Below are positions 1-8,762 of a DNA stretch of 64,000 bases, one piece after another. Location of the stretch: assembly GCF_017916515.1 (NCBI RefSeq), contig NZ_JAFMTA010000001.1:2469127-2533126 (forward strand), read 5' to 3'. Source of the DNA: Naasia sp. SYSU D00948 (GTDB lineage Bacteria > Actinomycetota > Actinomycetes > Actinomycetales > Microbacteriaceae). The notes below the pieces were generated by a model. It searched no databases. It was not told the origin of the DNA and was given only the letters and a program-made list of their open reading frames with translations. Within the stretch, counting starts at the first letter, position 1, and each line of letters opens with the position of its first letter. The position numbers and the translations under genes were made by a program.

Positions 1-1595
1 TTGCCGCCCAGGTAGACGGCGCTTCCGCCCGCGTCCAGGTAGGCCGCCAGGTTGTCGTACATCTGCTCGGTCCAGTACTCCGGATGCGTCCCGAAGATCA
101 GGCACGGGTACTGGGCCGGGTCGCAGCCGTCGTTGTGGAAGTCGATGTCCGTGTAGACGTCGGGCCGGAACCCCTCGCTCTCGAGCCAGCCGAGGATCCA
201 CAGCTCTCCCCGCGTGAGGTGCGCGTCGCCGTTCGGTCCCGCCGCCGGCATGGGGCGCAGGAAGCTCGTGCGGGCGAGCCCGCTGTACTTCGACTGCCCG
301 CCCCAGCCGTTGTAGGCGAGCCAGGTGTTGGCGTTGGCCAGCACGGCGATCCGGGACCGGTCGCCGGGCGCCGGCTTCACGACGAACGTGATCTGGCAGC
401 TGCTTCCGGCGGAGTCGGTGCATGTGGCCGAGTAGATTCCCGGCGTCCAGTCGTCCGGGACCGTGAGGGCGAAGGTCTGGGTCCAGGCGCACCCCGTGCG
501 GCCGGGGTCCGGAGGAACGGGTTGCCGAGTCGCGGTGAAGGACTGGGAGCCCGCGGGGAACCCGTCGACCGCGGCCGAGATCGAGACGTGGCGCTGGAAC
601 TCGGCGACCGAGGCGCCCTCGCCGGACATGTGGAAGGAGATGACCTCGCCCGGCGCCGCCGAGAGCGGCCAGCAGTAGCCCTCGATCGGGCGGAGGGAGG
701 ACTCGCCGACCCAGAGGCTGCCGTTCCCGGGGGAGTACCCGACGACGTCGTCCCATCGGTCGCCGGTGACGCTGCCGGTCGCGAACTGCCATGCGTCGCT
801 CGAGTTGACGGTCGCCCAGGCCTCCGTGAAGGCCAGGTGGTTGACCTGGTTCTCGCCGACCCAGATGCCGCCGGTGGGAGCGTGGAAGGCCAGGAGATCG
901 GCCTTGTCCCGGCCGGTGAAGTAGCCGGAGTCGATGTGCCAGCCGCCCGCGGGGCTCACCGACCCCCACTGGGAGAGCTCGAAGGAGGAGCCGTGGTTCT
1001 CGCCGACCCAGATCGACCCGTCGTCCAAGTTGTAGGCGACCGCGTCGGCGCGGCCGTTGCCGATGAAGTCGCCGGCGGTGACCTCCCAGCTGCCGGGAGG
1101 AAGCGTCGCCCAGGCGCCGGCGGAGAAGTCGAACCCGGATCCCGTGTTCCTGCCGACCCACAGGGTGCCGGTGTCGGCGTGGTGGGCGAGGAGGTCGGCC
1201 TTCGCGCCCGCCTTGAAGAACCCGGTGCTGATGCGCCAGCCGGCTGCGGGATCCAGCGTGGCCCACCTCTCGAAGGAGAACCGGGAGCCGGTGTTGTGAC
1301 CGACCCAGACGGTGCCGTTCGCCGGGTTGTACCCGGCCACCCCCTCGAGTCCGTCGCCCGTGAAGTCGCCGATCGCGAACTGCCAGCCGCCCGCGGGGCT
1401 GACCGTCGCCCAGCTCCGGGTGAAGGCGAAGCGGCCGCCCTGGTTGGCTCCCACCCACAGGGTGCCGTTGCCGGGGAAGTACCCGAGCACGTCGTCGACA
1501 GTCCCGCCGAGGAAGCGCCCGCAGCCGATCACCCACCCCGCCGCCGGGGACACGGACTCGTCCCACTGGCTCAACCGGAACAGTCGCTCAGCCAT
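1..1595 (-). CDS. FG-GAP/VCBS-repeat protein with N,N-dimethylformamidase-like C-terminal domain (partial)
   Basis: The gene reads leftward and runs off the window edge, so its C-terminus is missing; about 531 codons are visible. The ATG at 1595 follows an AAGGGG ribosome site by four bases. Roughly the first 240 residues are about six 50-60-residue repeats, each with a G-x-W/F start, a D-x-T-G-D-G-like loop and an NGTLWVG-like ending, as in FG-GAP/VCBS beta-propeller blades. A beta-rich linker follows, then a segment with AYNGWGG and FGTHPEYWT motifs, typical of the C-terminal domain of the N,N-dimethylformamidase large-subunit family (known family trait). I see no signal peptide, which is odd for a propeller protein of this type. 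Substrate and reaction are unknown; actual dimethylformamidase activity is only one possibility. Confidence 0.7.
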   Translation of the reverse strand, partial: MAERLFRLSQWDESVSPAAGWVIGCGRFLGGTVDDVLGYFPGNGTLWVGANQGGRFAFTRSWATVSPAGGWQFAIGDFTGDGLEGVAGYNPANGTVWVGHNTGSRFSFERWATLDPAAGWRISTGFFKAGAKADLLAHHADTGTLWVGRNTGSGFDFSAGAWATLPPGSWEVTAGDFIGNGRADAVAYNLDDGSIWVGENHGSSFELSQWGSVSPAGGWHIDSGYFTGRDKADLLAFHAPTGGIWVGENQVNHLAFTEAWATVNSSDAWQFATGSVTGDRWDDVVGYSPGNGSLWVGESSLRPIEGYCWPLSAAPGEVISFHMSGEGASVAEFQRHVSISAAVDGFPAGSQSFTATRQPVPPDPGRTGCAWTQTFALTVPDDWTPGIYSATCTDSAGSSCQITFVVKPAPGDRSRIAVLANANTWLAYNGWGGQSKYSGLARTSFLRPMPAAGPNGDAHLTRGELWILGWLESEGFRPDVYTDIDFHNDGCDPAQYPCLIFGTHPEYWTEQMYDNLAAYLDAGGSAVYLGG

Positions 1596-1645
1596 GACGC
1601 CCCTTCCCCGTGCCGCCGCACTGGCCGAGGAGTCTCCCAGCGCAA

Positions 1646-1700
1646 CGTCACCGCGACGTCACGACGCCGTCACCGCGGCGTCACGACGGCGTCACCGCTG
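1646..1700. repeat. Five tandem 11-bp units (CGTCAC-type), possible operator
   Basis: Five head-to-tail 11-nt units alternate between CGTCACCGCGN and CGTCACGACGN (the last ends CGCTG). The CGTCAC core therefore recurs exactly every 11 bp, on one face of the helix. It lies in the 185-nt gap between the divergent start sites at 1595 and 1781. The period matches the 11-nt direct-repeat units bound by OmpR-type winged-helix regulators such as actinobacterial PhoP (GTTCACC units) and SARPs. The assignment to any regulator is inference. Confidence 0.5.
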
Positions 1701-1780
1701 CCGCCTTCTGCGCTCGAGGTGCACACGCGGCCCGCCCCACCCCCTCCCGCTCCCGCCCGGCGCGGCTCCATACTGACCGG

Positions 1781-2572
1781 ATGGCGGCGTCGCTGCTGTT
1801 CGGTGTGGTCGCGTCCAGTGCGCTCGTCATCGGAGCGCTCATCGGCGTGCGATTCGAGCTGCCCAAGCGCCTTCTCGCGATCCTGCTCTCCTTCGCGGCG
1901 GGCGCGCTGATCACGGCGCTGACCTTCGAGCTGTTCGAGGACGCCTACGAGCACGGCGGGATCTGGCGCGCGGCCATCGGCCTCTTCGCCGGGGCGGTCG
2001 TGTTCACCGTGCTCAGCGCACTCCTGGACCGGTGGGCCCAGGCCGGCTCCCGTACCGCCCCCGCCGACGAGTACGAGGGGAGCGCGAAGCTCGACACGGA
2101 CGCCGCTGCCGCCGAGCGGTCGCCCTCCGCGGCGTCGAAGCGCGGCGCTGCCGGCATGGCGCTGCTCGCCGCCGTCACCCTCGACGGCGTCCCCGAGAAC
2201 GTGGCGCTCGGAGTCGCGCTCGGGGAGGGAACCGGAGGACTCGCGCTGCTCGCCGCGATCTTCGTCTCGAACCTGCCCGAGTCCCTGGTGGGTGCGGCGT
2301 CGATGCGCAGTCAGGGGAGGTCGGCCCTCGGCATCATCGGGCTCTGGGTGGCGTGCGGGGTGCTGCTCGCGGTCGCCGTGGTGATCGGAGCCGGGCCGCT
2401 GTCCGACACCGACCCGGAGGCGATCTCCCTGCCGCTGGCCTTCGCGGCGGGTGCGGTGATCGCCTCCCTCGCGGACACCCTGATGCCGGAGGCGTACGAG
2501 CACGGAGGACCGGCGGTCGCGCTGAGCACCGCCGCGGGCTTCGTGCTGTCGTTCGTGCTCTCGCTGGCGTGA
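1781..2572 (+). CDS. ZIP-family divalent metal transporter
   Basis: 263-residue integral membrane protein of the ZIP (ZRT/IRT-like) family, expected to move zinc or other divalent metals across the cytoplasmic membrane. It shows about seven or eight hydrophobic segments. The family's metal-site helices are recognisable: LDGVPENVALG resembles the TM4 HNxPEG motif, SNLPESLVG resembles TM5, and LMPEAYEHGGP lies near the C-terminus. A charged loop with acidic residues (EYEGSAKLDTDA) separates TM3 and TM4. I chose the ATG at 1781 because the protein then begins directly with TM1; an upstream in-frame ATG at 1610 would add low-complexity sequence across the tandem repeats. The first TM4 residue is D rather than H, so metal preference may differ. 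Confidence 0.75.
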   Translation: MAASLLFGVVASSALVIGALIGVRFELPKRLLAILLSFAAGALITALTFELFEDAYEHGGIWRAAIGLFAGAVVFTVLSALLDRWAQAGSRTAPADEYEGSAKLDTDAAAAERSPSAASKRGAAGMALLAAVTLDGVPENVALGVALGEGTGGLALLAAIFVSNLPESLVGAASMRSQGRSALGIIGLWVACGVLLAVAVVIGAGPLSDTDPEAISLPLAFAAGAVIASLADTLMPEAYEHGGPAVALSTAAGFVLSFVLSLA

Positions 2573-2605
2573 TCAGTCCGGGTGCGCAGCCGGGAGGATG
2601 ACGGG

Positions 2606-3316
2606 ATGAGCACGTCGGGCCGAGCCGATGCGGTTCTGCACCGCGATCCGCCGCGCGTGGCGACGGTCCTCTCGCACGACTCCCCGGTCGTCCGCATCCT
2701 CCGCGTGCTGTTCGGGATGATCGGGTTCTCGACGGTGATCATCAACATCTTCATCGTCGCGAACCTGCCCGAAGGGCTGCACCTGCCGAACTACCTCAGC
2801 TTCTTCACCAACGAGGTCAACCTGTTCGCGGGCGCCGTCCTCGTCCTCTCGGGTGCGCTGCCGCGGGACCGCCTCCCGCGCTGGTGGGACGGGCTGCGGG
2901 GCGCCGCGGCGGTCTACCTCTCGGTGACGTTCGTCGTGTTCGCGCTGCTCCTCGAGAACTCGCCGGCGGCGGGCACCATCACGCCCTGGGTGAACTTCGT
3001 CGTGCACCGGCTGATGCCGGTCGTCCTCGTGCTCGACTGGCTGCTGATCCCGGCGTCCTCCCCGGCGCGGTGGTGGCGGCCGCTGGCCTGGATCGCGTAC
3101 CCGGTGCTGTTCGTCGTGTACTCGCTCCTGCGCGGCTCGGTGGTCGACTGGTACCCGTACCCGTTCCTGGACCCTCGGGGTCCGGAGGGCTACGCGAGCC
3201 TCATCGCGAGCGCCGGCGCGGTCTTCGTCGGGTCCCTGGCGGCGGCCCTCCTGTTCGACCAGCTCGGGCGCTTGAGGCGGCGCCTCGCCCCACGGGCGGC
3301 CCGCGAGGCGGTGTAG
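2606..3316 (+). CDS. Pr6Pr family six-helix membrane protein
   Basis: 236-residue membrane protein of the Pr6Pr (prokaryotic six-TM) family, whose function is unknown. The sequence has six hydrophobic segments, a VNFVVHRLMPVVLVLDWLL stretch in the middle and a conserved-looking RGSVVDWYPYPFLDP loop near the end, all typical of the family. The ATG at 2606 is preceded by GGGAGG at suitable spacing; an in-frame GTG at 2582 adds only eight charged residues. It starts 33 bases after the ZIP transporter stop and may be co-transcribed with it. It converges with the STAND gene on the other strand. Confidence 0.75.
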   Translation: MSTSGRADAVLHRDPPRVATVLSHDSPVVRILRVLFGMIGFSTVIINIFIVANLPEGLHLPNYLSFFTNEVNLFAGAVLVLSGALPRDRLPRWWDGLRGAAAVYLSVTFVVFALLLENSPAAGTITPWVNFVVHRLMPVVLVLDWLLIPASSPARWWRPLAWIAYPVLFVVYSLLRGSVVDWYPYPFLDPRGPEGYASLIASAGAVFVGSLAAALLFDQLGRLRRRLAPRAAREAV

Positions 3317-3332
3317 GAGCGGCGGCCCGTCC

Positions 3333-5975
3333 TCACGCCGCGGGCTGGTGTGCCTGCTCGCTCAGGACCTCGAGGGCGAGGGCGACGGCCGCCTCGGTCG
3401 ACAGCCGGCACCCCCGATCCCGGTACTCCTCGAACCGCTCCGCCTGCTCTCCCGTCCGGACGTCGCGGCTGAGCAGCATCGCGCTGCCGTCCTCCTGGAT
3501 GCTCCGCATGCCGATCCGCTCGCGGAGGGCCCCGGCCGCGCCCATCAGGAGGCCCGCACGCTCCACGTCGTGCACCGATCCGGCGACGCCCAGCCCGCCG
3601 GCCAGAGCCCAGGCGATGCCCTGCTGGTGCTCGGCTCGCGCGGCGACCTCGATGAGCCGCCGGAAGTGCCGGGCGCCGACCTCGACCGAGCCGTTCAGCA
3701 GGTTGGACCAGCCGAGGAACACCAGGGACACCGACAGCACGAGGTCGTCCTCGACCGCCACCGACAGGCGGAGCGCCTCCTCGAAGCGCTCGATCCCGCC
3801 CGGGATGTCGCCGCGCTCCAGAAACACCTCGCCCGCCGCGACCATCAGGAAGATCTCGCCCCATGGATTCCCCGCCGCCCGTGTCAGTGCGAGCCCTCGC
3901 TCGACGGCCGCGGATGCGCGCGCGAGGTCCGGCGTGGGGAGCATGCAGTATGCGAGGCCGACGAAGCTCAGGCTCAGCGCGGCGTCGAAGGGCTGTCCGG
4001 CCCTCTCGAAGAGGTCCGCGCTCTCCTCGAGGTCGGCGATGATCGCGGCCGTCGGCTCCTCCCAGAAGTAGCGGGTGTTCGGGAACGAGAGGGCGACCGC
4101 GCGTGCGCGATCCGGCACGGCGGTGCCGGCTTCGCGCACCTCGAGCGCCCAGCTCCGTGCCTCGCCCAGCATGCCGTCGATGATCCAGAACGGCCACACG
4201 GACTGGAGGACGGCGGCGGCGTCGTCCCAGCGGCCGCTGTCGAGCAGGTGGCGCTCGGCGACCCGCAGGTTGTCCCGCTCGTTCGCGAGGACCGTCGCTG
4301 TGTCGCGCTGACTTGGTCCGAAGAGGCGGGGCCCCACGGTCCCGGTCCAGCGGAGGTAGTGGTCGGCATGACGCCGCCGGACCTCGTCGAGCAGCCCGTG
4401 ACGCTCCAGCTGCTCGACCGCGTACTCACGGATGGGAACGAGCAGCTGGAAGTAGGTGCGACCATCCCGGTCGAGCTGCCGCACGAGGCTCGCGTCGACG
4501 AGCGCCTCCAGCGGGGCGAGTGGGTCCGCCCCCGCGTCGGCGACGGCCTCGGCGGCCTCGAGGGAGAAGCGGCCCGCGAAGACGCCGAGGCGCGCGAGGA
4601 GGTCCCGTGCGTCCTCCTCCAGCAGACGCGTGCTCCACTCGATCGTGCTGCGGACCGCCTGCTGCCGCGGCGGGGCATCCCGCTGTCCTCCGACGAGGAC
4701 GCTCAGCTGATGGTCCATCCGGGCGAGCAGCTCGGCGGGGGAGAGCAGCCGCATCCGTGCCGCCGCCAGCTCGATCGCGAGAGGGAGGCCGTCCGTCCGG
4801 GTGACGATGCCCTCGACGGCGCCTCGCGTCGCCGCGCTGAGCTCGAAGTCCGGCTTCACCGATCGGGCGCGCTCGAGGAAGAGCTCGACCGACGACGGAA
4901 GCTCGTCCGGCTCGCTCCCGTCCTGATCCGAGGCGGCCGGCAGCATGAGCGGGGCCACCTCGTAGCTGCGCTCGCCGGAGACCCGCAGGAGCGCACGACT
5001 GGTCACCAGCATCTTCACGCCCGGCGCCCCTTCGAGCAGCTCGGGCAGCAGCGGTGCGGCGGGGAGGATCTGCTCGAAGTTGTCGAGGACGAGGAGCATC
5101 CGCCGGTTCCGCAGGGCGGTGGTCATCCTCTCCTCGAGCGGTGCGTCGCTCCCGGCGAGGATCCCGAGCGCCTGCGCGATGGCGCTCGCCACCTGACCCG
5201 AGTCGGCGACGGGGGCGAGCGGGACGAACACCGCGCCGTCCGGGAACTCCGGCGCGACCCGCCGGGCCGTCTCGATCGCGAGCCGGGTCTTCCCGATCCC
5301 GCCCGGGCCCCGAAGGGTGACAAGCCGGGCGTCGGGGGAGCGGATCAGAGCCGCAAGCGCCTCCACGTCGCGGTCCCTGCCGACCAGCCGGGTGAGCGGC
5401 TCGGGCAGGGACGACCGGATCCCCGCCGGCGGCTCCTCGCGCTCCACGAGGTCCGGAGCATGGTGGGCGGTGGAGCTCCGGCTGTCGTCGAAGCGCTCCG
5501 CGAGCAGCACCGCCAGGTCGGCCACGAGGAGGCGGGCGAGCTCACGCGCGTCGCGGAAGTGCTTGTAGGAGGCGGTGCCGTCATCCCGGATCCGGTCCAG
5601 CAGCGCGGCCAGGGCCGGGTCCCGGCCGCCCTCGGTCTCCTTGACGTAGATGAGCTTCGGCATGGCGGCCGGCGCGAGGTCGTACTCGTCCTCGAGTCCG
5701 GACACGCTCTCGCCCGGCGCGACCCAGCCGTACTTCTGCCAGTAGATGCCGACGAAGACGTCGCTCTGCTCGAGGTAGGCCCGGTAGAGCGAGCGTGGGG
5801 GGTGAGGCCGCGCTCCGAGCTCGAACATGACGGGTGCGGCGGACAGGCGCTCGACCGCCTTGCGGGCGGCCTTCCGCTCGGACGCGAGCTCCTGCAGCGT
5901 CGAGCTCACGAACACGCGGAGGCGCTGATCCGGCGTCCGGATGCGCGGTCTCGCCGTCGTCTCGGGCGCGCTCAT
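3333..5975 (-). CDS. DUF4062-NTPase-TPR STAND protein
   Basis: 880-residue soluble protein with three parts. Residues about 18-165 form a DUF4062-like domain (RVFVSSTLQEL start, IYWQKYGWV). Residues about 195-480 form an AP-ATPase/NB-ARC-type NTPase with Walker A GPGGIGKT at 223-230, Walker B LLVLDN near 294-299 and a winged-helix tail. The C-terminal 380 residues are alpha-helical and TPR-like. This is the layout of signal-transduction NTPases (STAND) related to AfsR/LAL regulators, but there is no C-terminal LuxR HTH and no N-terminal SARP. DUF4062 is generally taken as a sensor or effector module. Roles in regulation or anti-phage defence are both possible; neither is shown here. The gene has no partner in an operon. 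Confidence 0.75.
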   Translation of the reverse strand: MSAPETTARPRIRTPDQRLRVFVSSTLQELASERKAARKAVERLSAAPVMFELGARPHPPRSLYRAYLEQSDVFVGIYWQKYGWVAPGESVSGLEDEYDLAPAAMPKLIYVKETEGGRDPALAALLDRIRDDGTASYKHFRDARELARLLVADLAVLLAERFDDSRSSTAHHAPDLVEREEPPAGIRSSLPEPLTRLVGRDRDVEALAALIRSPDARLVTLRGPGGIGKTRLAIETARRVAPEFPDGAVFVPLAPVADSGQVASAIAQALGILAGSDAPLEERMTTALRNRRMLLVLDNFEQILPAAPLLPELLEGAPGVKMLVTSRALLRVSGERSYEVAPLMLPAASDQDGSEPDELPSSVELFLERARSVKPDFELSAATRGAVEGIVTRTDGLPLAIELAAARMRLLSPAELLARMDHQLSVLVGGQRDAPPRQQAVRSTIEWSTRLLEEDARDLLARLGVFAGRFSLEAAEAVADAGADPLAPLEALVDASLVRQLDRDGRTYFQLLVPIREYAVEQLERHGLLDEVRRRHADHYLRWTGTVGPRLFGPSQRDTATVLANERDNLRVAERHLLDSGRWDDAAAVLQSVWPFWIIDGMLGEARSWALEVREAGTAVPDRARAVALSFPNTRYFWEEPTAAIIADLEESADLFERAGQPFDAALSLSFVGLAYCMLPTPDLARASAAVERGLALTRAAGNPWGEIFLMVAAGEVFLERGDIPGGIERFEEALRLSVAVEDDLVLSVSLVFLGWSNLLNGSVEVGARHFRRLIEVAARAEHQQGIAWALAGGLGVAGSVHDVERAGLLMGAAGALRERIGMRSIQEDGSAMLLSRDVRTGEQAERFEEYRDRGCRLSTEAAVALALEVLSEQAHQPAA

Positions 5976-6065
5976 CCGCTGCGCCGGCGCCGCGCCGGGC
6001 CGCCGACGGGGCGCGCGCGGACCCCCTTCCCGGATGGTCGCGACGACGGGCCCACGCAGGGGAGG

Positions 6066-8654
6066 TTAGAGAACCTTCGGCGGCGAGGCCAGGGCCGCAG
6101 GTCCGGATCGATTTCGGGTCGGGATCACCCGGGCGAGCGCGGACCTCGCGAGGCGGTGGATGCGCCAGGCGGCGATGCCCGCGGCGAACGACGCGAGCGT
6201 CGCGAGGAGCGGCAGGTCGTCCTCGAGCCACGGGTAGACCTGCCAGTGCACCAGGTAGACGAACAGGGACGCGGCCGCGACGACCCGCACAGCGGGGACC
6301 AGCAGCCGCGGAAGCGGCACGGTGGGGACCCAGACGACGAGGAGCAGGCCCGTGAGGACCACGGCCTCCCGCCCGGGATCTCCGAAGAAGCCCGGCACCG
6401 AGACGCCGGCGAGGGCGGACGCGGCGAGGCGCGTGCGCCAGGTCGCCGACCGGGCGATCACCCAGCCGAGCGCGAGGAGCCACGCGACCGCGGGCAGCGA
6501 GTACCGCTCCACCGCTCCCGCCTCGACACCCGTCGTGGCGATGCGCAGCGCGAGCGTCGCGCCGAACGCGGTCACCGCCACCGCGAACGGCCTGCGGCGC
6601 TCGAGGCGATGCAGGGCCGGCACGGCCGCCGCCAGGGCGAGTCCCGCGATGGACCAGACCGCGACCTCCAGGAACCAGTACTGCCACTGCACGCTCCACC
6701 GGTCGCCGCCGCCCAGCAGGTCGTTCACGAGGAAGACCGTGCTCGGGCCGTACATGCCGGTGACCAGGGCGACGCCGCCGATCCAGAGGACCGCGGGGAC
6801 GGCGATGTTCGCGCCGGTCCGCAGGAGCGCCCGCACCCGGGCGGAGCGGGGCGCATCGGTGAGCTGGAACCGGCCCAGGTTGAGCCCCAGCAGGGCGAGG
6901 AGGAGGTGCGCGCCGCCCTGGACGCCCAGGAGGTTCGCGTGGGTGGCGGTGACGAGCACGATCGCGGCCGCTCGGAGCACGAGCGACGTCTCCAGCCGGG
7001 CTGTCCACCGGCGCCGGCGTCGCTCCGGAGCGGGGGAGGGCCGGGTCCGTGCGGCGAGCTCGCGGACGGACATGGCAGGCCAGCCCTGCGGCAGCTCGCC
7101 CAGCAGCTCCTCGAGCCGGACCGACACCTCGACGTAGCTCAGCGAGTCTCCACCGAGACTCGTGAAGCTGTCGTCGAGGGTCGCCGACGGCAGCTCGAGC
7201 AGCTCCGCGTACAGCCGGCGCAGCGTCTCCGCCGTCACCTCGCCGCCGCTCGCCTGCGGATGCGCGGGGGCGGCCGCGAGCACCAGCTCGGCCAAGGCGG
7301 CCCAGTCGTGCTTGCCGCTCGCCGTGCGGGGGAACTCCGGGACGAGGCGTGCCTCGACGGCGTGGGGCGGCAGCCCCAGCCGGCGAGCCGCGGCCGCCTC
7401 GGCCGGCTGCACGAGCTCGGCGCTCCGCACGGCGAGCACGAGCCGCTCGTCGATCCCGAGCGCCAGTGCGTCGATGTCCTCCTCGGCGAGGAGGCGCTGC
7501 ACCCGGTCGAGGTCGACCCGCAGACCGAACACCTTGACGAAGCGGCTGACGCGTCCGACGACCTCGAAGAGGCCGTCGTCGTGGCGGCGCGCGAGGTCGC
7601 CCGTGCGGAGGACCGCGGGTCCGGCTTCCGCCGCGAGGTCCGCGGGGCCCTCGGCGTACCCCATCATGACGTTCGGCCCCCGGTAGACGAGCTGGCCGAC
7701 GCCGTCCTCGCCCGGGTCCTCGACTCGCAGGTCGCCGCCGGGGACGGGAACTCCGATCGTCCCCGCCCGAGCCTCGACGAGGGACGGGGGGAGGTACGCC
7801 ATGCGCGCGGTGGCCTCGGTCTGCCCGTACATCACCACGAGCTCGAAGCCGCGCCGCCGCCCGAGCCGCGCGTACTCGCGCACCTGCTCGGGCTCCATGC
7901 GGCCGCCCGCCTGGGTGATGTACCGCAGGGTCGGGAGGCTGCGCTCCGCGAATGCGGCGGCGTCCAGCAGCTCGAACGTGTAGGGGACGCCCGCGAAGGA
8001 GGTGCAGCCGGCCGCCTCGAAGTCGTGCCAGAACTCGGGCTCGATGACCGAGCGGGTCGTGAGGCGGAGCCCTGCCCCCGCGAGGAGGTGGCTGTGGATC
8101 ACGGACAGGCCGTAGCAGTAGGAGAACGGGAGGGTCGTGATTGCGCGGTCGGCGGGGGTGATGCCGAGGTACTCGGCGATGCTCGCGGCGTTGCTCGCCA
8201 CGTTCCCCCTCGAGAGGCGCACGAGCTTGGGCGAGCCGGTGGAGCCCGAGGTGCTGAGCAGGAGGGCGAGGTCGGGGTGCAGCTCGTGCGCGCTGCCGTC
8301 CCGGCGGTGCTTCGGTGCCGGCACGCCCGCAACCTCCACGACGTCCGGGTCGTAGCGGTCGAGCACCTCCTTCGAGCCGCCCGCCGGCACGAGGAGGACG
8401 ACGTGCCCCGCCGACAGGGCCGCCAGGTAGGTGACGAGAGGCTCGAGCGCGTTCTCCGCCTCGATCAGCACGAGCCGGCGCCCCTCGCCCAGCTCGCGCG
8501 CCCGGTCCTCGAGCCGGCGTCGCAGCTCCGCGTAGGTGAGGGCCTCGTCGTCGGTCACGACGGCGACGGCGTCGGGCGCTCCGCCCAGCAGATCGAGGCC
8601 GTGCTCGAGGTGCACGGTGGTGGCGGGCAGGCTCGCGCCCGTGGTCATCGTCAC
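6066..8654 (-). CDS. Adenylation (ANL)-acyl carrier-acyltransferase-3 fusion, iron-box controlled
   Basis: About 860 residues in three modules. Residues 1-455 are an AMP-binding ligase with TSGSTGSPK (133-141), YGQTE (274-278), RTGDL (348-352), the VKVFGLRVDL region and PRTASGK (440-446). Residues about 470-535 are a carrier domain with LGGDSLS, the serine near 502 being the predicted phosphopantetheine site. Residues about 545-860 hold about ten membrane helices starting with R-x10-H (R559, H570), the signature of acyltransferase-3/OafA-type proteins. The logic is activate an acid, load it on the carrier, and transfer it at the membrane to an unknown acceptor. A GTG at 8654 fits the GGAGG five bases upstream; ATG 8648 is the alternative. 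It is divergent from the iron importer across an iron box, so regulation by iron is likely. The substrate is unknown. Confidence 0.75.
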   Translation of the reverse strand: MTMTTGASLPATTVHLEHGLDLLGGAPDAVAVVTDDEALTYAELRRRLEDRARELGEGRRLVLIEAENALEPLVTYLAALSAGHVVLLVPAGGSKEVLDRYDPDVVEVAGVPAPKHRRDGSAHELHPDLALLLSTSGSTGSPKLVRLSRGNVASNAASIAEYLGITPADRAITTLPFSYCYGLSVIHSHLLAGAGLRLTTRSVIEPEFWHDFEAAGCTSFAGVPYTFELLDAAAFAERSLPTLRYITQAGGRMEPEQVREYARLGRRRGFELVVMYGQTEATARMAYLPPSLVEARAGTIGVPVPGGDLRVEDPGEDGVGQLVYRGPNVMMGYAEGPADLAAEAGPAVLRTGDLARRHDDGLFEVVGRVSRFVKVFGLRVDLDRVQRLLAEEDIDALALGIDERLVLAVRSAELVQPAEAAAARRLGLPPHAVEARLVPEFPRTASGKHDWAALAELVLAAAPAHPQASGGEVTAETLRRLYAELLELPSATLDDSFTSLGGDSLSYVEVSVRLEELLGELPQGWPAMSVRELAARTRPSPAPERRRRRWTARLETSLVLRAAAIVLVTATHANLLGVQGGAHLLLALLGLNLGRFQLTDAPRSARVRALLRTGANIAVPAVLWIGGVALVTGMYGPSTVFLVNDLLGGGDRWSVQWQYWFLEVAVWSIAGLALAAAVPALHRLERRRPFAVAVTAFGATLALRIATTGVEAGAVERYSLPAVAWLLALGWVIARSATWRTRLAASALAGVSVPGFFGDPGREAVVLTGLLLVVWVPTVPLPRLLVPAVRVVAAASLFVYLVHWQVYPWLEDDLPLLATLASFAAGIAAWRIHRLARSALARVIPTRNRSGPAALASPPKVL

Positions 8655-8699
8655 GCCGGCCTCCGCACTTCGGGATTCGGCGCATGAGCCTAGCCCAAG

Positions 8700-8718
8700 T
8701 AAGGTGAGCCTTACCTTC
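8700..8718. promoter_or_regulatory. DtxR/IdeR-type iron box
   Basis: The sequence TAAGGTGAGCCTTACCTTC matches 16 of 19 positions of the DtxR/IdeR consensus TWAGGTTAGSCTAACCTWA (consensus from established knowledge). The arms AAGGT and ACCTT at 8701-8705 and 8713-8717 are perfect. It sits between the divergent starts at 8654 and 8763, about 45 bases from each. Iron-bound DtxR/IdeR would be expected to repress both directions in iron-replete cells. Confidence 0.8.
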
Positions 8719-8762
8719 CCTGTCGGGCTGTCGTCCGGCGTCGCACCTTCCGAAAGTCCCTC

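Noticed and set aside
3348-8687. Long plus-strand open frame across the STAND and adenylation genes
   Set aside because: It lies antisense to two genes with clear catalytic motifs and shows no recognisable domain.
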